Shown: positions 25,795 to 35,440, counted from the first letter of the stretch. The stretch: 64,000 nt of DNA from Tritrichomonas musculus (GCA_039105265.1 JAPFFF010000048.1:558001-622000); one strand, 5' to 3'. Translations and numbers: made by a program. Notes: generated from the letters alone by a model not told the origin.

Positions 25795-26640
25795 GGTCTA
25801 CGAGAATTCTCGTAGACCGGCCGAGAGGATCGAAACAGTCGATTTTCGCTATATATCATCATGAATTTACGATTATCAATATATCGTTCTAGATGGTCGT
25901 AACATATGAAATTTCGACGATTTTCATAAGATTTCGCTACCCTCGGAAATCCGAGGTTAGACTTTTCGAGTGCGAGAATTCTCGTACTCGCCTCATAGAG
26001 TTCGTTAGATTCTTCATGATCTGCGCTTTAATTTGATATATAGAACGTCTCGATCGGTTGAGTATTCATTGAGATATGATCCTCTGAAAATCGATACCAA
26101 AATCACATATTTTTATATATCTCGGGAAGGTCAAATAAATTGACCATGTCGGTTAAGGTCAAATAAATTGACCTCATAACCGTCGAAAACGATATCCCAA
26201 ATCTATCGTCAAAACCGCTCTAAGTGCCTCCTATAAGGAGATAGCGTCTACAGGCTAGAAAAAGTGACACCCTCTTATAAATAAATACCTATATGGACCC
26301 ATTTCTTTGTTAGCGTTAACGGGTACAGTCGTAGAGTCATGAATCGGTGGTCCGGAACACTGGTTCGATTCTCCTCAGTACCGATTTTTCGTATTATTTC
26401 CGGTCCATATTTGTGATAGAGCCCAAGCGAACTAAACACCTTGGGTAAGCTATTACTTGTGGATTATGGGGTAATACGGGCATTTGTCGACAAATGTAAT
26501 CCTCTTGTAATGAAAGATTCGTTCTTTCCCCAGTCATAGTGGGATGCAGTGTTTCTCTTTATGGGATGGTATCATCCCGGGTACGTATCATCTCATATCG
26601 AATGCATGACGCATCCCACGTAGACGGTTGGTTTTTACAC
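25795..26640. other. Noncoding hairpin-rich block of element D
   Basis: No gene fits this 0.85 kb; it is dense with inverted repeats. A 24-bp perfect palindrome lies at 25795-25818 and a 24-bp near-palindrome at 25967-25990, both centred on CGAGAATTCTCG. A stem CCTCGG/CCGAGG lies at 25941-25956. Two copies of AAGGTCAAATAAATTGACC lie at 26127 and 26155, the second inside a longer stem CGGTTA/TAACCG (26150-26182). CTCCT/AGGAG lies at 26228-26240. A two-part stem GTGATAG/CTATTAC with CCCAAG/CTTGGG lies at 26413-26456. GGATTA/TAATCC encloses CATTTGTC/GACAAATG at 26461-26502. GAAAGA/TCTTTC lies at 26512-26528. GTGGGATGC/GCATCCCAC lies at 26539-26619 and encloses GGGATG/CATCCC. It could be a structured RNA, an operator array or an origin-like element. 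Confidence 0.7.
26342..26389 (+). ncRNA. tRNA-like minihelix with B-box-like motif (tentative)
   Basis: AATCGGT pairs perfectly with ACCGATT, and directly inside it ACTG pairs with CAGT. The loop holds GGTTCGATTCT, close to the Pol III B-box GGTTCGANTCC. TTTTT follows at once, like a Pol III terminator. It resembles an acceptor-plus-T-arm without a normal D arm or anticodon arm, so it is not a standard tRNA. It could be transcribed or be a tRNA relic. Confidence 0.35.
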
Positions 26641-26688
26641 TTTTTAGATCCAGGAATCAAAAATAAATTCAATCCATATAGTCTCGAT

Positions 26689-27153
26689 TTAGATACATTC
26701 GTCATCATCTTTATCTATCTCACGGAAATCATCAACTGATTGACTCTTAGTGATCGTTTGTTTATATTCAGTGATGACTTCATGAGCTTTAGTATAGATC
26801 TTCTCATATCTCTTCAATTCGTTTCGTAAACATAACTTATCGATGTAATATTCATAGTATGTGTTATCTTTATATTCTTTAAGGGTCAAGTCAATCATCA
26901 TTATCATAGGATCTCTATATACAGATCGATAACGATTCTCTTTAACGGTGATGTATGGGACTTTATCGAAGATCTCAATCAGTTGTTTCATATCGATGAT
27001 GGTGGATCCATATTTAACTAGTAACGGACGTACACTGATACCGAACTCGTTGGGATATATCTTACTATCGAGATATACGATGAGTTTATCAGTGTTGTTG
27101 TTTTTGAGGTTTAATTTCTCAACGAAACTCTTAACAGACATTGTTTCAGTCAA
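26689..27153 (-). CDS. Hypothetical protein, element D
   Basis: The 154-residue product has an N-terminal alpha/beta region (VKSFVEKLNLKNNNTDKLIV, then GISVRPLLVKYGSTIIDMKQ) and a helical, acidic end (DDFREIDKDDDECI). It lies between the hairpin-rich block and a NUMOD4-like short gene, reading with PolB. The N-terminal pattern faintly recalls BRO- or MSV199-type viral domains, but I cannot support that. No homologue is visible in A, B or C, because their PolB-side segments are not in the window. Confidence 0.5.
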   Translation of the reverse strand: MTETMSVKSFVEKLNLKNNNTDKLIVYLDSKIYPNEFGISVRPLLVKYGSTIIDMKQLIEIFDKVPYITVKENRYRSVYRDPMIMMIDLTLKEYKDNTYYEYYIDKLCLRNELKRYEKIYTKAHEVITEYKQTITKSQSVDDFREIDKDDDECI

Positions 27154-27167
27154 ATAAAAATATTGAT

Positions 27168-27383
27168 TTAATTAATTAATTCAAGTAGTTCGTCAACGAT
27201 ATATAGTTTTCCATTGAGTAATACAGAGATTTCTCCCAAACTGTTATACCACTTATCAAGGATACGTATAGGTGATTTTTCTATAACGAGATGTGGTTCT
27301 TCGACAGAGATCATATATTTACCATTGAATCCAGGTATATCAACGAAGTGTACTTCTATATCATTTATGAAGTATCTTTCCAT
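27168..27383 (-). CDS. Short NUMOD4-like protein, element D
   Basis: The 71-residue product contains FVDIPGFNGKYMISVEEPHL, which matches the shape of NUMOD4 (an aromatic or acidic residue, then I.G..G.Y.IS..G), the DNA-binding module of HNH homing endonucleases. No nuclease core follows. It may be a leftover of a homing nuclease or an independent DNA-binding adaptor. It lies 25 bases from PolB and 14 bases from the 154-residue gene, in the same direction. A's HNH protein starts with a similar module. Confidence 0.45.
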   Translation of the reverse strand: MERYFINDIEVHFVDIPGFNGKYMISVEEPHLVIEKSPIRILDKWYNSLGEISVLLNGKLYIVDELLELIN

Positions 27384-27408
27384 TTGATTTACATAAAAAT
27401 AATTGGTT

Positions 27409-30400
27409 TTAGAATTGAACTTTACGAATAAATTGTTTTAGAGTTACTTGTTGGAAACACTTAGTTTTCTTGAAACAGTTTGATCCATCAGTGAGATCAA
27501 ATGTGATTGATTCTCCATGATACATACGTTCATATAGTTCTTCTACTGTAATACCCATACGCTTACATTTATTGAGTACACATTGTTTTGGTACGCCCTT
27601 CATACGTATATGGTAACCTTCCATTCCGGTTTCATCGACGAGTATATCGAGATATGATTTCTTACCTAACGCGATCAACTTTCGAGAATGTATTTGACCG
27701 ACAGCCCCATCAAATGAATCGAAATCACAATGGAACTGAGTCATCTGTTTACCGATAAGATCTTTACCGTACTTCTCTTTATAAATCTCAGCTAATATAG
27801 GGACATCGCACTCTTTCAAGTGTAATGAGTCAGTATCTTGATAGTATATGTCTATATTATTCTGTTCAGCTGTACTCATAACTTGATTCATGATGTGTTT
27901 ACTCCATGATAACACTGACGCACCGAATTGGGGAAGATTGAAATGATTGTTGATAGGTTTGATCTTCTTAACGAAACATTTGGTATTCAAATTAAACGAA
28001 ACTTCTTTGATGAAGTTATAGTTACGATATAAGTAAGGAATGAGCTTCTTCTGATCAAGAACTTTAATTTCATCAGTCATAGGTTTCAATATTGATTTAC
28101 CGTAGATGGAGTTGAGTAATAGTTTAATCGTCTTCTCGAGTGGATTCTCTTCATTCTTATACTTTAATCTCAAATCGAATAACGTTTTGATGAACTCATT
28201 GATTTTATTGTTGAAACCATCATCGAAGTAATATCCGCGAATGAATTCATACTCGATATCATAGAATTCGATTAAGTCCATTAAGGTGACCTTATCAACA
28301 TAGTAGTGATCGACTGGTTCATTACAGTATATTTTTGATCCAGCTTCGTTATGTTTGAATACATGACCGAATCTATAAGGATGATTTGACTTACATGAGA
28401 GACTCTTGATGTTGATTTCGATAAAGAATGTATCATATTTCATTAACTGTTCATGAGTACAATTATCTGGGATCACTTTAGGTTTACCTTTAGGGACACC
28501 ATCCATGATTGACATCGCTGATGGATATAAACTGACCGCATCAAAGTCTTGGATTCTATCAACGATATATTGTTTTACGTTATCAGCTGTCATGGTTCTA
28601 CCTCCAGATACACAACGTTGAATGAAGTTCTGTGGTTTACCAGATAATTGATAACATCCATCGAAACATCCATATATACGAGCGAAATCATAACCAACAG
28701 CCGAGATAGATATGAATTGATGAATACCGATCCAAGATTTATCAGTCTTCTTAAATACCTCAGATAAATCGTTATTGAACTTCGTCATCCCATCCATCAA
28801 CGTAACACAATCTTTCTTACAATAGAACTCCGCGTACTTCATGATCTCTATTTCTTTGGTATCTTCTTTATACGCTTTCGCGAATCGAGCATTACGAAGT
28901 AGTTGGTCTCGATCTTTATTGAGTTCATCTGATGTCTTCTTATCGATATTCTCGACAACGTATTGATCATAGAATTCATCAAAAGGGATCCATTTACGCT
29001 TCATATTCTCAGTGGTATAGATCTTATACGATATGATCTCTTTATGAACCTTTAGTTTAAACATGTCATCGAATTTAGATAACGGAGCTGGAATGATCGA
29101 ATAACTGTTACGGAATGTTAAATGTTTAGACCTAATCTTCTTCATCTTTGGTTTCTCGGTCTTCGGATCGATAACAGGTTCTTTGGTTTTCGGATCTTTA
29201 ACTTCGATCCATTTATATTGATCCATGACGACCTGTAATAGAGTTCCAGAACGTTGAGTTAATTGAACCTCCCAACCAGGTTCATTTATGAAGAAACACC
29301 CATCGTACTTCAAGTTATGAAAGTATGTTAATGAATTCGTCTCGAGTGAATCCAAGAAATCACTCGTAAGATGATCACCTGTGAATGGTTTAACATGTTC
29401 ATCATCACATCGACAACATAGATAGGGTTTATGTTTACCTTCAGTTACATTAGTCTCATAATCAGCGTAGTATATATGAGACCATTCGGTGATCTTCTTG
29501 AGATCTATCGACTCTGGTTTACAACATGATTCTTCATCATATGAGAGATCATTGTAGTCGTTCAAATGATTATCAAACTCACAAGTACTTAATACACCTT
29601 GTTCACATTGATTGATTTCTCTAAAGTATCCATGTTCGAACATCGTTTTAAGAACGGTGGTAAGTCCAGTACCTTCATCTGTATCTCCCTTGTTATTCTT
29701 AATTAATTGACGTTGTTTAGGATCCATATCTGAATATTTAGAATCTAATTCATCTTTATGTTCGATATAGTACTTAGTGATAGGTACCTTCTCGTTCATA
29801 TCGATCATGAAATGATCTTTATATGTTAATAATTGAACAACTCTATCGGATACAACTTTAGAGTTCTTTCGAGTATCTACTGAATCTCTTCTCTGGTGTC
29901 GAGAGTCTCTCTTATCATCGAACTTATATACAACGAAGTGACACTTCATTAAGATCGCTATCTCTAATATCTTCTTGTTTGGTATATTTCGAGTTAACAT
30001 TATAGAACGTAACTTATAAAGTTCTTCATCATTGAATACACATGACTGAACACACGCATGTACAAAACAGTTATCTCGATAATTCTTCTTATCGATAGAG
30101 TTATATATCTGATATCTCGATAAGTCTAATGATTCAATGAGATTGATATAAGGGAAGAAACCACTATCAGGAACATCACGGAAATCATCAACAGATTCGA
30201 GTACGACTTCTTCACCATCGACCTTCTCAATGAACTCAGTCTTACCCGTCTTCTCATTCTTAGTCATCTTAATGAACTTCACTTCGAATCTAACTGGAAC
30301 GTAATCCCAGCCGACTAAATGGGGATTACCGCAATCAGAACTATATTCTTCAACTGTTATTTCACCGAGGATACATCGTATTAACTCTTCTAGATTCGAT

Positions 30401-30939
30401 TCTTGATTCAAATGAAACACTCTACCAGATCCATTCATATCATATCCATATACAAGAGGTTTCCATTCACTTGATTTCATCTTACGAATATTTCGTAATA
30501 CCTGTGTAAACGCGTATTGTTTCTCACTATTATCATTGATGTCGATTTCGAATGACTCATGTTTATTAACAGCCGTCATCATTCGTTTCATCTCAGACTG
30601 ATATTCAGATTTATCTTGAACGTTCTCTTCATAACGACGTCTCTCTTCGGTTTTAGTTGATGTGTATCCGGTATCGATGTTCATAAATGAACGGTCGAAC
30701 AGAGCTTTCACTTGACGAGATATTTTATTTTGTTTACGTTTCTTATTAGATTCTCGTACTTCATTAAATCGTTTAATATAATCATTAACGCGAACACCTC
30801 TGAAATCGATACCTAGTTCTTTTTTCTTATCCCGCAATAACGGTATTAATTGTCTCATTACACATGATTTATATCTTTTGAACCCCGGTAATGATAATAT
30901 TTCGGATTTATTTAACTTACTCAATAGTTTGTTATTCAT
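27409..30939 (-). CDS. POLB: Protein-primed DNA polymerase B, element D
   Basis: The 1176-residue product has exonuclease motifs DYETNV (residue ~492), HNLKYDGCFF (~543) and YCKKDC (~706). Polymerase motifs are DFDAVSLYPSAM (A, ~798), KLLLNSIYGKS (B, ~936) and YYQDTDSLHL (C, ~1031). This is a family B polymerase of the protein-primed type, as in adenoviruses, phi29-like phages and Polintons. The N-terminal ~450 residues are a lysine-rich extension with a central cysteine/aspartate region; such extensions often carry the terminal-protein part. It replicates the linear element from the TIR ends. It is open throughout and starts in a TATTATAAATG context. Downstream, in the same direction, are the 71- and 154-residue genes. 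Confidence 0.93.
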   Translation of the reverse strand: MNNKLLSKLNKSEILSLPGFKRYKSCVMRQLIPLLRDKKKELGIDFRGVRVNDYIKRFNEVRESNKKRKQNKISRQVKALFDRSFMNIDTGYTSTKTEERRRYEENVQDKSEYQSEMKRMMTAVNKHESFEIDINDNSEKQYAFTQVLRNIRKMKSSEWKPLVYGYDMNGSGRVFHLNQESNLEELIRCILGEITVEEYSSDCGNPHLVGWDYVPVRFEVKFIKMTKNEKTGKTEFIEKVDGEEVVLESVDDFRDVPDSGFFPYINLIESLDLSRYQIYNSIDKKNYRDNCFVHACVQSCVFNDEELYKLRSIMLTRNIPNKKILEIAILMKCHFVVYKFDDKRDSRHQRRDSVDTRKNSKVVSDRVVQLLTYKDHFMIDMNEKVPITKYYIEHKDELDSKYSDMDPKQRQLIKNNKGDTDEGTGLTTVLKTMFEHGYFREINQCEQGVLSTCEFDNHLNDYNDLSYDEESCCKPESIDLKKITEWSHIYYADYETNVTEGKHKPYLCCRCDDEHVKPFTGDHLTSDFLDSLETNSLTYFHNLKYDGCFFINEPGWEVQLTQRSGTLLQVVMDQYKWIEVKDPKTKEPVIDPKTEKPKMKKIRSKHLTFRNSYSIIPAPLSKFDDMFKLKVHKEIISYKIYTTENMKRKWIPFDEFYDQYVVENIDKKTSDELNKDRDQLLRNARFAKAYKEDTKEIEIMKYAEFYCKKDCVTLMDGMTKFNNDLSEVFKKTDKSWIGIHQFISISAVGYDFARIYGCFDGCYQLSGKPQNFIQRCVSGGRTMTADNVKQYIVDRIQDFDAVSLYPSAMSIMDGVPKGKPKVIPDNCTHEQLMKYDTFFIEINIKSLSCKSNHPYRFGHVFKHNEAGSKIYCNEPVDHYYVDKVTLMDLIEFYDIEYEFIRGYYFDDGFNNKINEFIKTLFDLRLKYKNEENPLEKTIKLLLNSIYGKSILKPMTDEIKVLDQKKLIPYLYRNYNFIKEVSFNLNTKCFVKKIKPINNHFNLPQFGASVLSWSKHIMNQVMSTAEQNNIDIYYQDTDSLHLKECDVPILAEIYKEKYGKDLIGKQMTQFHCDFDSFDGAVGQIHSRKLIALGKKSYLDILVDETGMEGYHIRMKGVPKQCVLNKCKRMGITVEELYERMYHGESITFDLTDGSNCFKKTKCFQQVTLKQFIRKVQF

Positions 30940-30970
30940 TTATAATAGAATAAAAAATAATTATTTTAGC

Positions 30971-31357
30971 CTAACAAGAATTATTTAGTGATATCAATAA
31001 TTGATGTTTTTGAAGAGTAATCATTAATAATAAATACATAGATGAACAAAAATAAACATCACTTACTCTTCGAGAACTTCCCTTACTCTTCATCATCAGC
31101 GAACTCATCTGAGTCCATATCGATAAGGGTTCGTCCGATTCATCTTCACGATGAATGTCTTCTTTCATCATCAATAAATTAATACATCTATCGATAGTCT
31201 CTATCTTTAAGTCTACAGCTCCATCATCATAGTATGGAGCGTTGAAGATATCATCGAGATCGTCTAGATCATCGATGTCGTAATACGTGAGGATGTTATA
31301 TACGTTGAAATCTCTATCGAGATTCATTAGGATCAAGGTTTCGTGGAGTGATTCCAT
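30971..31357 (-). CDS. TIR-encoded acidic protein, right copy
   Basis: This is the counterpart of the left-end acidic gene. The first ~75 residues are essentially the same (MESLHETLILMNLDRDFNVY, DDLDDLDDIFNAPYYDDGAV). The frame runs beyond the repeat into unique sequence, giving 128 residues with a short hydrophobic end (YLLLMITLQKHQ). It lies just upstream of PolB, reading in the same direction. The different C-terminal ends of the two copies are a consequence of the frame crossing the TIR edge. The role is unknown. Confidence 0.5.
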   Translation of the reverse strand: MESLHETLILMNLDRDFNVYNILTYYDIDDLDDLDDIFNAPYYDDGAVDLKIETIDRCINLLMMKEDIHREDESDEPLSIWTQMSSLMMKSKGSSRRVSDVYFCSSMYLLLMITLQKHQLLISLNNSC

Positions 31358-31919
31358 GATATCATCAACACAGTGAATCTTATCGAGTTCATCTATGTAG
31401 TCATAGAATTCATCAACGATTGATTCGAGGTGGAATTAAATTTCTGTAGTCATATTATAATTATATGTAGCGGATAAAAAAATTATTTAAATTACGTTTG
31501 GGGTTATTTTTAGAGATCTCAAAAACAGTGTTTTTAGGGCTTGTGGAAGGGGTCAGAAATAGTGTTTCTAGAGGGTCCCAGATAGGGTTTTTTCGTGGTT
31601 TTGGGGGTCTCTGGAAGGGGTCAGAAGTAGTGTTTCTAGAGGGTCCCAGATAGGGTTTTTTCGTGGTTTTGGGGTCTCTGGAAGAGTGTTTACAAAGCTC
31701 TGTAGCTATATAGTTATAGAGGTCATCATATATGCTCCAGGAGGTCCCAGAATAGCGAAAAACAGGGGTTCTGGAGTACTCTGGAAGGGGTCAAAAGTAG
31801 TGCTTCTAGAGGGTCCCAGATAGGGTTTTTTCGTGGTTTTGGGGTCCAGAAAGGGGTCCTAAAACGTTGTTAAGGGCGGGCGGAGCGTTTTTAGCGTAGC
31901 CCCCCTTAACTATTCTACT
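31045..31919. repeat. Right terminal inverted repeat of element D
   Basis: It is the reverse complement of the left arm with very few differences, ending ...TATTCTACT. The same three motif copies occur in its outer part. Its inner edge falls in the 3' part of the acidic gene. The near-identity of the arms indicates a recent insertion or continuing copy correction between the ends. Confidence 0.92.
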
Positions 31920-32173
31920 TTGTTTTCGATTCTCTCTAAACCATTACCTGCTGCCTGTGCACCTGCTCCTGCGGCCATTATAATAGGATTCCCTATTGTT
32001 GCTCCAATATCTTTAACTGCTTCTCCGCCTGTTTTTAATATCTCGGCTTTATTATTCCAAACCCAATTTGTTGCATCTTTAACTCCTCTCATAAATTTTC
32101 CAAAAGTACCACCACCAGAATCTGGTGTAGTAGATTGAATATATTTTCCAGAATCGATTGTTCCTGAAGGCAT
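31920..32173 (-). pseudogene. pVI-like gene of element A, proximal part, cut by D
   Basis: It begins in a TTAAATGCC context and encodes a glycine-rich amphipathic protein: FGKFMRGVKDATNWVWNNKA, then a hydrophobic GIGNPIIMAAGAGAQAAGNG-type stretch. ILKTGGEAVKDIGATIG matches the adjacent 226-residue paralogue. D is inserted just after the conserved ERIENK segment, and the remainder of the gene is at 8891-9142. The family role is a membrane-active minor virion protein, inferred from composition. Confidence 0.65.
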
Positions 32174-32190
32174 TTAATTTATAAATAAAA

Positions 32191-33048
32191 CTACTTTTCA
32201 AAGTAATACTTATTTGCGGTAATATTGCATACGAATCTGTCATGAAGATCTCTATGCTGTAAATATTCTTTTACCGTCTTCTTGATATTAAGGTTGTTAT
32301 TTGTTTGTTGAAGCAAGGAAGTAAAATCTTCTTCTGAGTATCCACTATAGCATATGATATCCGTGGCCAATCTTTTTGCATTTATGTGTACGAATCTGAT
32401 TGTCTGAATAGCCATGATGCAGGTAATATTATAATGTCTTGTCTTGGTTAATAGTCTAAGGAATTCAGTATTATTATGTGTTAACAAATCGCTTCCTGCA
32501 CAGTCATCCAATATTATTAGTGTGTTATATGGGTAAGAAGAGGTTTGGTATTTTACTAACTTATTGGCTATATATACTATTCTATCATCTATTTCTTGGA
32601 GGGAGTGCTTGTTTATAAGTCTCTGCATTTCTTCATTTGTTTCCTTCATTTTTGATAATACATGTTTAACCATTGCATAATATTTTATTTTTCGTTTGAG
32701 GTGTTTCTTTAGGTAATCCATCAATTGGGCTACATTAAGATATACTATTGGTGTCTTTACCTCTTTACTCATTGCCTCAGCCGTTTTGTCTGCTTTTCCA
32801 GAACTTGAGCAAAATATTATTTTTTGATAGTACGGATGCTTAAATAGACGTTCAGTAATTAGTATGTGTTTCCACAACCAATAACTCTTACCTGCACCTG
32901 GTTTACCAATAAGAAAATAAATTCCATTCGTACTAAAAGGATAGGAAGGATGTAATGGCTTCATCAATGCTCCCTCTATCTCTTTCTGGTTCTTCTTCAT
33001 TGTCTTTTGGATTAAGGATTCCACTTCTTTCATTATTTGTTTAGACAT
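32191..33048 (-). CDS. ATP: FtsK/HerA-type (A32-like) packaging ATPase, element A
   Basis: The 285-residue product has Walker A GKPGAGKS at residues ~47-54 after GIYFLI and a Walker B-like LIILDDCAGSDLL near 178. The conserved C-terminal block (YNITCIMAIQTIRFVHINAK, then ICYSGYSEEDFTSLLQQ) is present. It is homologous along its length to the D locus and belongs to the genome-packaging ATPases of Polintons and giant viruses. It would drive DNA into the capsid. It lies ten bases after the integrase and starts in an ATTAAATGTC context. The frame is open throughout. Confidence 0.88.
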   Translation of the reverse strand: MSKQIMKEVESLIQKTMKKNQKEIEGALMKPLHPSYPFSTNGIYFLIGKPGAGKSYWLWKHILITERLFKHPYYQKIIFCSSSGKADKTAEAMSKEVKTPIVYLNVAQLMDYLKKHLKRKIKYYAMVKHVLSKMKETNEEMQRLINKHSLQEIDDRIVYIANKLVKYQTSSYPYNTLIILDDCAGSDLLTHNNTEFLRLLTKTRHYNITCIMAIQTIRFVHINAKRLATDIICYSGYSEEDFTSLLQQTNNNLNIKKTVKEYLQHRDLHDRFVCNITANKYYFEK

Positions 33049-33058
33049 TTAATATTCG

Positions 33059-34075
33059 TTAAATCCACTTTTTTATTCCATTGGGTATATTTTTCTTCTT
33101 TGACCAGTAATCCACTTCAAGATTAGATAGCTTTGTTGGAGCACCTTCTCGTAAATTTTTAGCCGGTATGATGTCTTCTGTACCTTCGCTGTATTTAATT
33201 TTATATTTGTTCTTTGTTGTATCATAAGAAATAATCTTCTCCACAATACCTCTCTTGCCTCCCTTAAGTGTTTGTGCAATATTTTTGTTTTGTGTCTTGA
33301 TTAACCTATAACCAGGGAGTTTGTCTATTGACTCATCTTTGGACTTAATTATAAATTGGTTCCCAGCCTTTGAATCAACTATATATGCTTCCTTGCTTAC
33401 CTTGTTCCTGCCCTTCGAAAATGGCTCCTTGGCTTGAATAATTCTAACTCTATCATTTGGCTTAAAGTCATATGGATTGTTTTGCGACTTGGTTTTTACA
33501 TATTCTTTTTCATCTTTCTCTGTCATCTCGTTTGGTATCTTATAGACCAATGACCTGTGGGGAGAATTGTTGTATGAATCTATTAAACTATCCATTTCTT
33601 TCTCATTGATGAACCTGTTCTCGCCTACCATGTCTCTAATCGTTCTCATGAACCTATTTATGATACCTAGTACATTATGATTATTATCCTTGGTAGTAGT
33701 GTAAACAATATTTTTGGTCTTCATCAACTGTAATACATCATTGGACAAGTAAGCAGCATCCTGGTCTGATGTTATCGAATAGACATCTGGCTCGTCCTCA
33801 AAAAATTTATTTAATGCCTTGACTACTTCTTTTGCACCTTTCCCCTTCATTGGATAACAATATGCTTTTCTTGTGTTAATATTAATTAGCATCAAATAGT
33901 TGAGACCATCCTTTGTCTTATCATTGATGAATGTGTCCATTTGATATCCCCCAGAGTGTTTAGAATAGATATTCATAAACTTTGCCTTTGGTACCTTTAC
34001 ATCATGTACTATCTTCCTTAAATAATCTAATGCGGCTTCTTCTGTGAATCCAAGGAAAAAAAGAATGAAGCTCAT
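33059..34075 (-). CDS. INT: Retrovirus-like (rve family) integrase, element A
   Basis: The 338-residue product has core blocks YQMDTFINDKTKDGLNYLML, SITSDQDAAYLSNDVLQLMK and VLGIINRFMRTIRDMVGENR in the same order and spacing as in D. The C-terminal barrel-like region contains GGKRGIVEKIISYDTTKNKY. It would insert the linear element into host DNA. It stands ten bases before the ATPase, exactly as in D. The beginning differs from the D protein, and the start chosen here is uncertain. Confidence 0.85.
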   Translation of the reverse strand: MSFILFFLGFTEEAALDYLRKIVHDVKVPKAKFMNIYSKHSGGYQMDTFINDKTKDGLNYLMLININTRKAYCYPMKGKGAKEVVKALNKFFEDEPDVYSITSDQDAAYLSNDVLQLMKTKNIVYTTTKDNNHNVLGIINRFMRTIRDMVGENRFINEKEMDSLIDSYNNSPHRSLVYKIPNEMTEKDEKEYVKTKSQNNPYDFKPNDRVRIIQAKEPFSKGRNKVSKEAYIVDSKAGNQFIIKSKDESIDKLPGYRLIKTQNKNIAQTLKGGKRGIVEKIISYDTTKNKYKIKYSEGTEDIIPAKNLREGAPTKLSNLEVDYWSKKKNIPNGIKKWI

Positions 34076-34114
34076 TAATTGTCTTAAAATGCTTTTTGTT
34101 CATTTAAATTAGTC

Positions 34115-35440
34115 TTAAATGTAAAGCATCTTCTTAAATGGTAATAATTGCATTTCAATGACAAATGATTCATTGTTTGGTACCAGAACAGGAATATTAT
34201 TATGACGCCCTGAATATAATTCTATCCAAAATCTTTGATCAGTTGAGTTTAGCTTGAAGTACTTGATAGGACTGAAGTATATTTGACTATTACCTAAATA
34301 ATATTTATTTGATTGCTCAGCTATTGATGAATATACTTTACACGAATGTCTATCCCAAATATTTTTAAAATCTAATCTTCTGCACCATTTATCATTAAAG
34401 TCATATGGATTATTTTGATATGGTTTATCTCCTATATTAAATAAATCAGCAAAATCAGTATTCTTATAGTTAGAATCAATTCTATCACTTTCTCTAAAAT
34501 TAATCTTGAAATCAACATAGTATAGACCTAATTCGACAAAATCATTTTCCCCTGGTATTGGTTTTGGTGTAGGTGTTGGTGTTGGTGTTGGTTTTGGAAA
34601 ATCTTCATAATCGGTTATCTCTGGTGCCATATATATAAATGATGGTTTGGAAATTGTATTTTTTTCTAAGTTCTGTGGTGAAAAAATGGTTTCGACAAAT
34701 GTTTTCTTTTCATAATCATAATATCCATCCATTTGAAAATCGCTTCGGCTTCTATCAATCTTATCTTGGTGAAAGAGGGGAACAATCTTTTCTTTATGCT
34801 CTTTAAACCAACTATCGATTTTTGTTTGATATTCTTGATACTTTTCTCGGGCATTAAATAGAAATGTTAACACATCTTTCACAAAATAAAAACGTCCAAA
34901 TAATGGATTGATATATTCTTAAGTGATAGCTTTATATTGTTCATATATTGTTTTTAGGTCATCAGTTGTTATTTTATATTTATTTTTATTAATTTCATTA
35001 AATTCCTTAAATTTTTTATTTAATTGGTTATTTATATCATCAAATATTTTTCTCATATCATTATCAGTCGATAACCAAGATATAACATGGATTGTTAATT
35101 CTATTTTTGATTTTTCTGGTAATTTGTCATATATTTCGTCATTATTTATTTCTTTATCTTTATCCTTTGCCTTTTCTTCCTTTGCCTTTAGTTCATCAAA
35201 GTCCTTCCTCAAATATTTTCGAATGCTAAAATCAAATTCTAATTTTCTTCTTCGAGCCATTAAATAAATACTTCTCACGCCTACAATTGATTCCCCTCTA
35301 TTCGAAGTACACCATTCTTGAGGAAAATTAAAGTAATATCGATTAGGTTTGCTTGGGTCTTGTTCTCCATCTTCTAAAAAGTAAGCATATTCAATTGGTA
35401 TAGGTGTTTGTTCTTCTGTCGGATTAAGTGTTGGATACAT
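34115..35440 (-). pseudogene. Locus homologous to the 441-residue (possible penton) gene of D, element A
   Basis: This is the first gene inside the right TIR, followed by the integrase. The start region (RYYFNFPQEWCTSNRGESIV, then VRSIYLMARRRKLEFDFSIR) matches NRIYFKYPAEWRTSNLGEKI and RHMSVKWREGWIKFDLFVRK of D. The end region (FSPIKYFKLNSTDQRFWIEL, then ESFVIEMQLLPFKKMLYI) matches the D C-terminus. The middle holds a PTPTPTPTPKP repeat absent from D. The locus is broken, with about one break. The conserved ends support a beta-rich virion protein. Confidence 0.65.

Larger units (their letters stand above)
9143..31919. mobile_element. Polinton/Maverick element D, nearly whole (fossil)
   Basis: The 22.8-kb element has near-identical terminal inverted repeats of about 0.88 kb starting with AGTAG and a short direct target repeat. 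It carries protein-primed DNA polymerase B, integrase, packaging ATPase, major capsid, a penton candidate, pVI-like, fibre-like, KilA-N and AT-hook-like genes. Left-half genes run rightward and most right-half genes run leftward. It looks nearly whole, with about two breaks in coding genes. Very similar arms and long open frames indicate a young insertion, later than A. It is inserted in a pVI-like gene of A. Confidence 0.93.

Noticed and set aside
26322-26382. Complete tRNA gene
   Set aside because: GGTAC/GTACC ends and a T-loop-like segment exist, but the total length is about ten bases short, no proper anticodon arm folds and the T stem is poor. It is kept only as a tRNA-like minihelix.
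25795-26640. Group I intron or hammerhead ribozyme
   Set aside because: I could not find the paired P3/P7 core or the CUGAUGA...GAAA core. The hairpins are real but match no catalytic RNA that I know.
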